Below, in pieces: positions 1 to 6,340 of a stretch of 7,215 nucleotides of DNA (the stretch's first letter is position 1; the number at the start of each line of letters is the position of its first letter). The position numbers were made by a program, and so were the translations under genes. The notes beneath the pieces were generated by a model, which saw only the letters and a list, made by a program, of their open reading frames with translations, had not been told where the DNA came from and did no database searches. The stretch comes from Candidatus Sericytochromatia bacterium (lineage in GTDB: Bacteria; Cyanobacteriota; Sericytochromatia; JACMPN01), in contig JACMPN010000165.1 of assembly GCA_014377495.1 (NCBI GenBank), positions 1 to 7,215 of the forward strand. The letters are read 5' to 3'.

Positions 1-18
1 CAGACTTTAAGTCTCGCC

Positions 19-127
19 GGCCAACTGCCGACCGGATACACTGGCAAGGCCCCAAAGCCTGTCGGGCCCGTGTTATGCGGAACGGTGGCGCCCGGCCCCG
101 CTCAGTGACGACGATCGGCAGTTGGCC
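19..127. repeat. Perfect 13-bp inverted repeat with 83-base spacer
   Basis: GGCCAACTGCCGA at 19-31 is the exact reverse complement of TCGGCAGTTGGCC at 115-127. The neighbouring bases on either side do not extend the pairing. The spacer is GC-rich and contains the palindrome CGGGCCCG at 63-70. The right arm ends 42 bases before the rfbF start, so in RNA the arms could close a long leader structure. In DNA they could be terminal repeats of a very small element of 109 bases, but no target-site duplication is seen just outside the arms. The arms are seen directly; the function is unknown. Confidence 0.6.
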
Positions 128-150
128 CATTGGTCGGGGTGTCTCAGTGG

Positions 151-158
151 GAGAGGAA
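151..158 (+). promoter_or_regulatory. Ribosome binding site deciding the rfbF start
   Basis: The purine run GAGAGGAA lies about 12 bases before the ATG at 170. It favours that start over the in-frame ATG at 122, because a start at 122 would put this site inside the coding region. The spacing is somewhat long, so the call is supportive rather than decisive. The family-typical N-terminus (MKVALLAGGLGTRL) is the stronger argument. Confidence 0.55.
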
Positions 159-169
159 CGGTTACGGGC

Positions 170-940
170 ATGAAAGTCGCACTCTTGGCGGGCGGTCTGG
201 GGACACGCCTGTCCGAAGAAACCGAAGTCAAACCAAAACCCATGGTCGAAATTGGCGGCCGGCCGATTCTCTGGCACATCATGAAGCATTACGCCCATTA
301 CGGCTTCAATGAGTTCTGCGTCGCCCTCGGCTACAAGGGCGAGATGATCAAACGCTACTTCATCGACTATCACACGCTCAATGGCAGCATGAAGATCGAT
401 CTGGCCACCGGTATCGTCGATCCCATCGAAAAACAGGTCGAGGACTGGCGCATCCACCTCATCGACACCGGTCTGCACAGCATGACGGGCGGCCGCATCA
501 AGCGCCTCCAGCCCGCCTTGGGTAATGAAACCTTCATGGTCACTTATGGGGACGGGGTCGCCAACATTGACCTGCACGCCCTGCTCGCCTTTCACAAGGC
601 CCAGGGCAAGCTCGCCACGGTGACGGCCGTCCGTCCGCCTGCCCGTTTCGGCGGTTTGGTCTTCGAGGGCGACCTGGTCGCCAAATTCACCGAAAAGCCG
701 CAGATCGGTGAAGGCTGGATCAACGGCGGCTTTATGGTTTTGGAGCCCGGCATCTTCGATTACATCGACGACGACCAGTCGAGCCTGGAGGCCGCCGCCC
801 TGGAACGGTTGGCCGCAGACGGCCAGTTGGCCGCCTACCGTCACGATTCCTTCTGGCAGTGCATGGACACCCTGCGGGATGTGCACCTGCTCGAAAACCT
901 TTGGCAGGGCGGATCGCCACCCTGGCGGGTCTGGGAGTGA
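170..940 (+). CDS. rfbF: Glucose-1-phosphate cytidylyltransferase
   Basis: This cytosolic nucleotidyltransferase of 256 residues joins CTP and glucose-1-phosphate to give CDP-glucose and pyrophosphate, the entry step to CDP-deoxysugars. Visible family landmarks are the nucleotide-binding signature AGGLGTRLSEE (7-17), KPKPMVEIGG (21-30), MTGGR (105-109), YGDGVA (126-131, with the metal-binding Asp128), FTEKP (173-177), INGGF (184-188) and FWQCMDTLRD (228-237). The chain ends in PWRVWE, close to the Salmonella RfbF/DdhA ending as I remember it, and the length matches that family (about 257). The start at 170 is chosen because residue 1 then begins the first beta strand directly. The stop is 8 bases before the next gene, rfbG, which uses the product. 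The function assignment is firm; the alternative of a TDP- or UDP-specific enzyme is unlikely given the SEETxxKPKPM signature and the adjacent CDP-glucose dehydratase. Confidence 0.96.
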   Translation: MKVALLAGGLGTRLSEETEVKPKPMVEIGGRPILWHIMKHYAHYGFNEFCVALGYKGEMIKRYFIDYHTLNGSMKIDLATGIVDPIEKQVEDWRIHLIDTGLHSMTGGRIKRLQPALGNETFMVTYGDGVANIDLHALLAFHKAQGKLATVTAVRPPARFGGLVFEGDLVAKFTEKPQIGEGWINGGFMVLEPGIFDYIDDDQSSLEAAALERLAADGQLAAYRHDSFWQCMDTLRDVHLLENLWQGGSPPWRVWE

Positions 941-948
941 CGGGCACC

Positions 949-1932
949 ATGACAGAGACTTTTTGGCAGGACCGTCCCACGCTCGTCACCGGGGCCACGG
1001 GCCTCGTCGGCGGCTGGCTGGTCCGCCAGTTGCTCGCCGTCGGCGCCAACGTCGTCTGCGTGATCCGGGGCAGCGTGCCGCACAGCGAGCTGGTGCAGAG
1101 CGGCCTGATCGACCGGGTCAGCGTCGTGCGTGGCGACATCTGTGACCAGGCCCTGCTGGAGCGGGCCCTGGGCGAGTATGAGATCGATACCGTCATCCAC
1201 TTGGCGGCCCAGACGATCGTCGGGATTGCCAACGCCAACCCCGTCTCCACCTTCGAAAGCAACATCGCCGGCACCTGGTCGCTGCTGGAAGCCTGCCGCC
1301 GCAGTCCGCGCGTGCAGGCCATCGTCATGGCCTCGTCGGACAAGGCCTATGGCGACCACGACGTGCTGCCGTACCGCGAGACGACGGCCCTGCAGGGTCG
1401 GCACCCCTACGACGTCAGCAAGTCCTGCTCCGACCTGATCGCCCAGTCCTACGCCCACACCTACGGCATGCCGATCGCCATCACCCGGTGCGGCAACTTC
1501 TTTGGCGGCGGCGACCTGAACTGGAACCGCATCGTCCCCGGTACGATCCGCTCCGTCATCCGCGGCCAGCGGCCCGTCATCCGGTCGGACGGCAGTCTGA
1601 TCCGGGACTACTTCTACGTCGAGGATGGCGCCGCCGCCTATATGCTCCTGGCCGAGCGGCTCGTGGCCGATCCGACCCTGCGGGGCGAGGCGTTCAATTT
1701 TTCCACCGAAACGCAGCTGACCGTCCTGGAGCTGACCCAACGCCTGCTCAAGGCCCTGGGCAGCGACCTGTTGCCGGATGTACAGAACACGGCCAGCAAC
1801 GAGATCCAGCACCAGTATCTCGACGCCACCAAGGCCCGCGACCGCCTGGATTGGCAGCCCCTCTTCAGTATTGACGACGGCCTGAGCCGGACCGTCACAT
1901 GGTACAAAGACTTCCTATGTCAATCGACCTGA
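949..1932 (+). CDS. rfbG: CDP-glucose 4,6-dehydratase
   Basis: This NAD-dependent extended SDR of 327 residues converts CDP-glucose to CDP-4-keto-6-deoxyglucose, the branch-point intermediate of CDP-deoxysugar pathways. The Rossmann nucleotide loop is TGATGLVGG (14-22), followed by HLAAQ (84-88). The active-site segment SSDKAYGD (129-136) has the Asp-Lys pair typical of CDP-glucose dehydratases instead of the Asp-Glu of RmlB. The catalytic YDVSK motif gives Tyr154 and Lys158. RCGNFFGGGDLNWNRIVPG (180-198) is a strong signature of the subfamily. The start at 949 is preferred over an in-frame ATG at 859 because the 30 extra codons fall inside rfbF and are unlike the family; GGGAG at 933-937 is a plausible ribosome site. 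The protein is slightly shorter than the usual 350-360 residues. Its last 16 bases overlap the next gene, which suggests translational coupling. Confidence 0.96.
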   Translation: MTETFWQDRPTLVTGATGLVGGWLVRQLLAVGANVVCVIRGSVPHSELVQSGLIDRVSVVRGDICDQALLERALGEYEIDTVIHLAAQTIVGIANANPVSTFESNIAGTWSLLEACRRSPRVQAIVMASSDKAYGDHDVLPYRETTALQGRHPYDVSKSCSDLIAQSYAHTYGMPIAITRCGNFFGGGDLNWNRIVPGTIRSVIRGQRPVIRSDGSLIRDYFYVEDGAAAYMLLAERLVADPTLRGEAFNFSTETQLTVLELTQRLLKALGSDLLPDVQNTASNEIQHQYLDATKARDRLDWQPLFSIDDGLSRTVTWYKDFLCQST

Positions 1933-3173
1933 GCGTCTTCCCCTGCCGCTCGTGCGGCCAGACCCGCCTGACGCCCGTCCTCTCTTTGGGCGACACCCCG
2001 CTGGCCAACGCCCTGCTGACCCAGGCACAGCTGGCCGAGCCCGAGGGCACCTATCCGCTCGATCTGGTCTTCTGCCCGGATTGCTGTCTGGTGCAGATCA
2101 CCGAGACGGTGCCGCCTGAGACTCTATTCGGCAACTATTTCTACTTTTCCTCGTTCTCGGACACCATGCTGCGCCACGCCGAGACCCTCGTCGGTCAGCT
2201 CGTCGAGCGCCGGCACCTGGGGCCGGACAGTCTCTGCGTCGAGATCGCCAGCAACGACGGGTATCTGCTCCAGTACTATCATCAGCGCGACATCCCCGTG
2301 CTCGGCATCGAGCCTGCCGCCAACATCGCCAAAGTCGCCCAGGAAGAGCGGGGGATCCGCACCCGCTGCGAGTTCTTCACCCGGGAGCTGGCCGAGACCC
2401 TGGTTGCCGAGGGGCTGCACGCCGACGTCATCCACGCCAACAACGTCATGGCCCACGTCGCCGATCTCAACGGCTTCATGGCCGGCATCGGGCAGCTGTT
2501 GAAACACGCCGGCCTGGCCGTGATCGAGGCCCCGTACGTCCGGGATATGATCGAACACGTGGAGTTCGACACAATCTACCATGAGCACCTCTGCTACTTT
2601 TCGCTGACCGCCGTCGATCACCTGGTCCGGCGTCATGGCCTGCAACTCGTCGACGTGGAGCGGCTGGCCATCCATGGCGGCTCGTTGCGCTTCGTCATCG
2701 GCAAAGCCGATGCCGTCACCGACGGTCGGCATCAGGTCTCCCCGGCCGTCGCCCAACTGCTGGCGGAAGAGGCTCAGTTGGGCCTCACGCATCTGCCCTA
2801 CTACCGGAACTTCGCCAAACACGTCGAACAATTGCGGACCGGGCTCCTCGACGTCCTGCGGGAACTGAAGGCCGAGGGCCGGAGCATTGCCGCCTATGGG
2901 GCCTCCGCCAAAGGCAGCACGCTGCTCAATTACTTTGGCATCGGGGCCGAGACCCTCGACTTCGTCGTCGATCGCAGCACGGTCAAACAGGGTCATTACA
3001 CCCCCGGAACCCATTTGCTCATCGAGTCGCCGGACCAGCTGATGGCGGTACGGCCCGACTACGTGCTGTTGCTCACCTGGAACTTTGCCGAGGAGATCAT
3101 GGCCCAACAGGCTGCCTATCGGGAACAGGGTGGGCGCTTCATCATGCCTCTCTCCCAGCCCCATGTCGTTTAA
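1917..3173 (+). CDS. Zinc-binding NDP-sugar C-methyltransferase (TylC3/TcaB9 type)
   Basis: The 418-residue protein has three parts. The N-terminal zinc-binding domain has cysteines C10, C13, C53 and C56. The central class I SAM methyltransferase domain has VEIASNDGYLL (108-118). The C-terminal Rossmann-like domain has AYGASAKGSTLLNYFG (327-342) and VDRSTVKQGHYTPGT (351-365). The motif YHEHLCYFS (221-229) holds the Tyr and His residues implicated in catalysis in TcaB9/TylC3, and H180 lies in another family-conserved position (NNVMAHV). Known members add a methyl group from SAM to C-3 of 4-keto-6-deoxysugar nucleotides, so the likely substrate here is the RfbG product. The ATG at 1917 (MSIDLSVFPC) is chosen over one at 1899. 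Neither has a clear ribosome site, and both overlap the end of rfbG, so coupled translation is probable. C-3 specificity is inferred, not shown. Confidence 0.88.
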   Translation: MSIDLSVFPCRSCGQTRLTPVLSLGDTPLANALLTQAQLAEPEGTYPLDLVFCPDCCLVQITETVPPETLFGNYFYFSSFSDTMLRHAETLVGQLVERRHLGPDSLCVEIASNDGYLLQYYHQRDIPVLGIEPAANIAKVAQEERGIRTRCEFFTRELAETLVAEGLHADVIHANNVMAHVADLNGFMAGIGQLLKHAGLAVIEAPYVRDMIEHVEFDTIYHEHLCYFSLTAVDHLVRRHGLQLVDVERLAIHGGSLRFVIGKADAVTDGRHQVSPAVAQLLAEEAQLGLTHLPYYRNFAKHVEQLRTGLLDVLRELKAEGRSIAAYGASAKGSTLLNYFGIGAETLDFVVDRSTVKQGHYTPGTHLLIESPDQLMAVRPDYVLLLTWNFAEEIMAQQAAYREQGGRFIMPLSQPHVV

Positions 3174-3207
3174 GGGCATGCCGCCCGGTGTGATTGCGGC
3201 CGTGCCC
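3174..3207 (+). other. Hairpin right after the C-methyltransferase stop codon
   Basis: GGGCA (3174-3178) can pair with TGCCC (3203-3207), and GCCGC (3180-3184) with GCGGC (3196-3200). A T-G wobble and a one-base bulge separate the two helices, and the loop is 11 bases. It fills over half of the only sizeable gap inside the operon (60 bases). No T-run follows, so it is not a standard intrinsic terminator. It could be an RNA-processing or stability element that separates upstream and downstream expression, or chance in GC-rich DNA. Confidence 0.35.
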
Positions 3208-3233
3208 AGTGGGTCTGCCGGCAACCCCACCCG

Positions 3234-4214
3234 ATGAGCGACACCCAGATGAAACGGGTCCTGGTCACCGGTGCGACGGGGCTGATCGGACGCCATAGCC
3301 TGGCGCCGTTGCTCGCCCGGGGCTATGAGGTCCATGCGGTGACCTCCCGGTCAAATGACCAGGCCGGACAGGTTGCTGGGTCCGGAATTTGCTGGCATCA
3401 GGCCGACCTTCTGGATCCCGAGGCCACCGCCCTGCTGGTGGCGCGGGTGCGTCCCACCCATCTTTTGCATTTTGCCTGGTACGTCGAGCACGGCAAGTAC
3501 TGGACGTCGCCGGAAAACCTACGCTGGTACCAGGCCAGCCTGTACCTGCTGGATCAGTTCCAGCGTCATGGGGGGAAGCGACTGGTCATGGCCGGCACGT
3601 GTGCCGAATATGACTGGGCGCAGGGAGTCTGCGACGAGGCGACGACCCCGATGCGTCCGACGACCCTCTATGGGGCAACGAAACACGCCCTGCGGGTGAT
3701 GGTGGAGACCGTGGCGGCGACGACGCAGCTGAGTACGGCCTGGGGCCGCATCTTTATGGTGTATGGCCCGGACGAGCAGCCGGGCCGACTGGTCCCGGCG
3801 ATTTGCCTGGCTCTGCTGCAGGGCCAGCCGGCACGCTGCACCCCGGGCGAGCAGATACGCGACCTGATGTATGCCCCCGACATTGCCGATGCGTTCGTCG
3901 CCTTGCTCGACAGCACGGTCGAAGGGCCGGTGAACATCGCCTCCGGTCAGCCCGTCGCTCTAAAGACCGTTGCCGGGACGATCGCCGAACTGCTCGCCCG
4001 GCCGGACCTGTTGCAATTGGGCGCGCTGGCGCCTTTGCCCAATGACCCCGCCCTGCTCACCGCCAATGTCGACCGCTTGCAACAGGAAGTTGGTTGGCAA
4101 TCCCCCCGGGACCTGCGGCAGGGATTGCAGGAAACGATCGCCTGGTGGGACCAGACGTTAAATGCGCACCAGGCGTTAGAGGCGCACCCCCCCGATGACA
4201 GGAAAGACGGATGA
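3234..4214 (+). CDS. NAD(P)-dependent epimerase/dehydratase-family SDR, probable nucleotide-sugar reductase or epimerase
   Basis: This is an extended SDR of 326 residues. The cofactor loop is VTGATGLIGR (11-20), with G13, G16 and G19. HFAWY (79-83) stands in the usual place of H-x-A-A. The substrate-side motif is AGTCAEYDW (120-128, with Thr122 as the probable Ser/Thr of the triad), and YGATK gives catalytic Tyr146 and Lys150. GRIFMVYGPDEQPGRLVP (171-188) follows. The GTCAEY and YGATK pattern resembles the 4-ketoreductases/epimerases of CDP- and dTDP-sugar clusters (such as paratose/abequose synthases) more than 4,6-dehydratases. Between two methyltransferases, the likely role is reducing or epimerising the methylated 4-keto sugar. 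An alternative start at 3249 (MKRVLVTG) would give 321 residues; neither start has a good ribosome site. The stop codon overlaps the start of the next gene. The exact reaction is unknown. Confidence 0.85.
   Translation: MSDTQMKRVLVTGATGLIGRHSLAPLLARGYEVHAVTSRSNDQAGQVAGSGICWHQADLLDPEATALLVARVRPTHLLHFAWYVEHGKYWTSPENLRWYQASLYLLDQFQRHGGKRLVMAGTCAEYDWAQGVCDEATTPMRPTTLYGATKHALRVMVETVAATTQLSTAWGRIFMVYGPDEQPGRLVPAICLALLQGQPARCTPGEQIRDLMYAPDIADAFVALLDSTVEGPVNIASGQPVALKTVAGTIAELLARPDLLQLGALAPLPNDPALLTANVDRLQQEVGWQSPRDLRQGLQETIAWWDQTLNAHQALEAHPPDDRKDG
4200..4206 (+). promoter_or_regulatory. Ribosome binding site for the second methyltransferase
   Basis: AGGAAAG lies inside the last codons of the SDR gene. 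It is 4 bases from the ATG at 4211 and 7 bases from the ATG at 4214. The spacing favours 4214, which would give a TGATG stop/start junction, whereas the 4211 start gives an ATGA junction. Either way the two genes are translationally coupled. Confidence 0.6.
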
Positions 4215-5377
4215 TGCCGCCGACTACCCCTTGCCCGGTCTGCCAATCGACGGACTTGTTGCCGTTTTTGCAGCGGTCGGCCGTCCCCGTCCATCAAAAT
4301 CTGGCCATCCGCAGCGAACAGGCTGCCGCCGCGACGGTGGTCGGTGATTTGGCGCTTTGCTGCTGCCAGGCCTGTGGCTTCGTTTTTAATGCCGCTTTTG
4401 ACTTGGCCAAGCTGGATTACGGCGAAAACTACGACAACACGCAGGCGCTGTCGCCGGCCTTCGAAGCCCATCTGCAGGGACTGGTGCGGCAACTGGTCGA
4501 CGAGCGTGGCGTCCGTGACTGTCGCATCGTCGAGGTTGGCTGCGGCAAGGGCCTCTTCCTGCGTAAGTTGGTCGAAGCCCATTCAGGCAACACAGGGGTC
4601 GGCTTTGATCCCAGCTACCAGGGTCCCGATGCGGATCTGGCGGGCCGGTTGCGGTTCGAGCGCCAGTATTACGGGCCTGAGGCCGCCGAGGTGGCGGCCG
4701 ATGTCGTCGTCTGCCGCCACGTCATCGAGCACGTGCCGGAGCCGATGGCCCTGCTGCATTCTGTGCGCCAGGCCCTGGCGGCATCCCCGCGGGCCCGGGT
4801 CTTCTTCGAAACCCCGTGTGTCGAGTGGATCCTCCGCAATCAGGTGGTCTGGGATTTCTTTTACGAGCATTGTTCCTATTTTTCGGCAGCGTCCCTGACG
4901 ACAGCCTTCGAATTGGCGGGTTTTGCCGTCGAGCAGGTCGGTCACGTCTTCGGTGGGCAATACCTCTGGTTGGAGGCGCGTCTGCCGGAGCAGGCTCCGC
5001 CCGTCAGCCTGCGGCCCGATCCGCTACCGGCGTTGGCGGCGGCGTTTGCGGCGGCCGAACAGGGCTTGCGCGAGACCTGGCAACGCCGTTTAGCCGACTT
5101 GCAGCGAGGCGGAAAGGTCGCTCTCTGGGGAGCGGGGGCCAAGGGTGTCACCCTGGCCAACCTGATCGATCCCGACCACAGCCGCATCGACTGCCTCGTG
5201 GACATCAATCCCGTCAAACAGGGTGGTTTTTTGCCCGGGACCGGGCACCCCATCGTGGCGCCGGCCGAACTGGCCGATCGGGGGGTTGCCGTAGCCATTT
5301 TGCTGAATCCGAATTACCGCGACGAGATCGCCGCCTTACTAGCCACTCTGCACATCCAGTTGGACCTTGTAGGATAA
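4211..5377 (+). CDS. Second zinc-binding SAM methyltransferase, divergent paralogue
   Basis: The 388-residue protein has the same three-part plan as the product of 1917-3173. Probable zinc ligands are C8, C11, C52 and C55 (with a CCC run at 50-52). The SAM site is IVEVGCGKGLFL (106-117), followed by CRHVIEHV (168-175). The C-terminal domain has LWGAGAKGVTLANLI (305-319) and VDINPVKQGGFLPGT (330-344). The two proteins share V-K-Q-G-x-x-x-P-G-T and G-A-x-A-K-G, which supports common descent. The catalytic-loop motif reads FYEHCSYFS (217-225) instead of YHEH-CYFS: the first Tyr is Phe and the first His is Tyr, while Glu219 and His220 are kept. It may methylate another position or another sugar, or it may have lost C-methylation. 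The start could be 4214, one codon shorter. The methyltransferase fold is firm; the substrate is unknown. Confidence 0.85.
   Translation: MMPPTTPCPVCQSTDLLPFLQRSAVPVHQNLAIRSEQAAAATVVGDLALCCCQACGFVFNAAFDLAKLDYGENYDNTQALSPAFEAHLQGLVRQLVDERGVRDCRIVEVGCGKGLFLRKLVEAHSGNTGVGFDPSYQGPDADLAGRLRFERQYYGPEAAEVAADVVVCRHVIEHVPEPMALLHSVRQALAASPRARVFFETPCVEWILRNQVVWDFFYEHCSYFSAASLTTAFELAGFAVEQVGHVFGGQYLWLEARLPEQAPPVSLRPDPLPALAAAFAAAEQGLRETWQRRLADLQRGGKVALWGAGAKGVTLANLIDPDHSRIDCLVDINPVKQGGFLPGTGHPIVAPAELADRGVAVAILLNPNYRDEIAALLATLHIQLDLVG
5371..5374 (+). promoter_or_regulatory. Ribosome binding site deciding the CmcI-family start
   Basis: AGGA overlaps the last codons of the preceding gene and sits 8 bases before the ATG at 5383, an ideal spacing. 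The same frame is open far upstream, but that part overlaps the second methyltransferase out of frame and is unlike any CmcI protein. This supports 5383 as the true start. Confidence 0.65.
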
Positions 5378-5382
5378 CCCCC

Positions 5383-6147
5383 ATGAAACTCACCATTGAT
5401 ACCGAAGCCAAGACCATGACCCGGCTCGTCGACGGTCAGACCGAAACGATCGACCTTTACGGTCGGGAGGCGTTCGAGGTCCTCTCGCAGCAGTGGATCA
5501 CGCTGGGCTGGAATCAGAAATACACCTACACCTTTAGCTGGATGGGCCGGCCGATCATCCAGCTGCCCGACGACCTGATGCGGCTGCAGGAGGTCATCTA
5601 CCGGGTCAGGCCCGACGTGATCATCGAGACGGGCGTCGCCCATGGCGGATCGCTGATCTTTTACGCCAGCCTCTGCCAGGCGATGAACCATGGCCGGGTC
5701 GTCGGCATCGACATCGAGATCCGGGCCCACAACCGGGCGGCGATCGAGGCCCATGAAATGGCCCGTCATATCACCCTGGTCGAAGGCAGCTCCACGGCAC
5801 CGGCCATCGTCGAGCAGGTGAAGGCCCTCGTCAAACCCGGCGAAACCGTCCTCGTCATCCTGGATTCCAACCATACCAAGCAACACGTCGCCGACGAACT
5901 GGCCGCCTACCACGACATCATCACGCCGGGCTCCTACATCGTTGCCACCGACGGCCTGATGAAGGACGTCTACGACGCGCCCCGGGGCCAGGCCGACTGG
6001 GTCTGGGACCACCCCACGGCGGCAGCGGCCCAGTTCGCCGAGGCCCATCCCGAGTTCGCCCTCGCCCAGCCCGAGTGGACATTCAACGAAAGCGATTTGC
6101 GGGAGAACGTCACCCATTGGCCCGGGGCCTGGTTGCGCCGGCGTTAG
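5383..6147 (+). CDS. CmcI/cephalosporin-hydroxylase-family protein, probable SAM-dependent methyltransferase
   Basis: This 254-residue protein belongs to the family named after CmcI of cephamycin biosynthesis. Despite that name the family has a class I methyltransferase fold, and it includes sugar O-methyltransferases (rhamnosyl O-methyltransferases of glycolipid clusters). Landmarks are WMGRPIIQLPDDL (53-65), the SAM-binding loop IIETGVAHGGSLIFYA (80-95), VVGIDIEIR (106-114), VILDSNHTKQH (158-168) with Asp161 and His164, YIVATDG (185-191) and the usual tail DLRENVTHWPGAWL (238-251). Asp161 and the Asp190 region probably help bind a divalent metal, as in related enzymes. It starts 5 bases after the upstream stop and is the last gene of the operon. 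O-methylation of the deoxysugar is the favoured role; a hydroxylase role is unlikely. Its 3' end is duplicated downstream. Confidence 0.85.
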   Translation: MKLTIDTEAKTMTRLVDGQTETIDLYGREAFEVLSQQWITLGWNQKYTYTFSWMGRPIIQLPDDLMRLQEVIYRVRPDVIIETGVAHGGSLIFYASLCQAMNHGRVVGIDIEIRAHNRAAIEAHEMARHITLVEGSSTAPAIVEQVKALVKPGETVLVILDSNHTKQHVADELAAYHDIITPGSYIVATDGLMKDVYDAPRGQADWVWDHPTAAAAQFAEAHPEFALAQPEWTFNESDLRENVTHWPGAWLRRR

Positions 6148-6158
6148 GCCCTCCGCAA

Positions 6159-6175
6159 CTGGCGCCCGGTGCCAG
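6159..6175 (+). terminator. Weak candidate terminator hairpin after the sugar operon
   Basis: CTGGCGC at 6159-6165 pairs with GTGCCAG at 6169-6175 (one G-T wobble) around a 3-base loop. Outer arms CCGCA (6153-6157) and TGCGG (6188-6192) could add a second helix. It begins 11 bases after the last operon stop codon. No T-tract follows, so intrinsic termination is uncertain. Confidence 0.3.
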
Positions 6176-6289
6176 GACTCGGGGCCCTGCGGTGGCGTGC
6201 GAGTTATCGTCTTTCAGGACCTGTAATAACTGGGGTTGAGTCACGGCGGGAATCGGCGTATGGGCGGCGATCCCGTGCCTAGGCGGTTT

Positions 6290-6335
6290 GCGGCCCTCAT
6301 TCGTCATAATCTTCGTTATGACGAATGGTGGCCGC
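6290..6335. repeat. Long hairpin: 12-bp perfect core plus 6-bp base helix
   Basis: CATTCGTCATAA at 6298-6309 is the exact reverse complement of TTATGACGAATG at 6316-6327, around the 6-base loop TCTTCG. Below it lie one T-G wobble and one C-T mismatch, then a perfect 6-bp helix of GCGGCC (6290-6295) with GGCCGC (6330-6335). The AT-rich core stands out from the GC-rich surroundings. There is no T-tract on either side for an ordinary terminator. Its length and symmetry suggest a dispersed palindromic repeat (REP- or MITE-like), or a bidirectional transcription barrier between converging genes. Confidence 0.75.
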
Positions 6336-6340
6336 CCTGG

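Larger units (their letters stand above)
1..169. other. Leader region upstream of the sugar operon, no gene seen
   Basis: No convincing coding sequence is visible here. The frame of the first gene is open back to an ATG at 122, but those 16 extra codons do not resemble the cytidylyltransferase family. The stretch contains a short palindrome at 2-14 (AGACTT-T-AAGTCT), an 8-base palindrome CGGGCCCG at 63-70, and a perfect 13-base inverted repeat with arms at 19-31 and 115-127. I could not find a pair of -35 and -10 boxes good enough to call a sigma-70 promoter. The operon promoter may be here with a non-consensus form, or further upstream. Confidence 0.5.

Noticed and set aside
859..948. Upstream ATG extending rfbG by 30 codons
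   Set aside because: The extension lies inside rfbF and is unlike the family N-terminus; the ATG at 949 gives a normal start.
841..1812. Long open frame on the minus strand opposite rfbG (323 codons)
   Set aside because: It is antisense to a clear dehydratase gene, rich in Gly/Val/Asp runs typical of mirrored GC-ending codons, and shows no recognisable domain.
2124..3335. Long open frame on the minus strand opposite the first C-methyltransferase (403 codons)
   Set aside because: It spans a gene end and an intergenic gap without any family motif. The plus-strand protein has full zinc, SAM and C-terminal motifs, so this is a high-GC shadow.
4816..5382. Upstream in-frame extension of the CmcI-family gene by 189 codons
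   Set aside because: It overlaps the second methyltransferase in another frame, is Arg/Gly/Ser-rich without family similarity, and a well-spaced ribosome site precedes the ATG at 5383.
5314..6117. Open frame on the minus strand opposite the CmcI-family gene (267 codons)
   Set aside because: It is a shadow of a well-supported plus-strand gene; its composition mirrors that gene's codons and no motif is seen.
6201..6231. Possible promoter in the intergenic region (TAATAA at 6224-6229 with GAGTTA 17 bases upstream)
   Set aside because: The upstream box matches the -35 consensus poorly, no gene follows on the plus strand within the window, and the AT-rich words form a short inverted repeat (AGTTAT/ATAACT) that explains them equally well.
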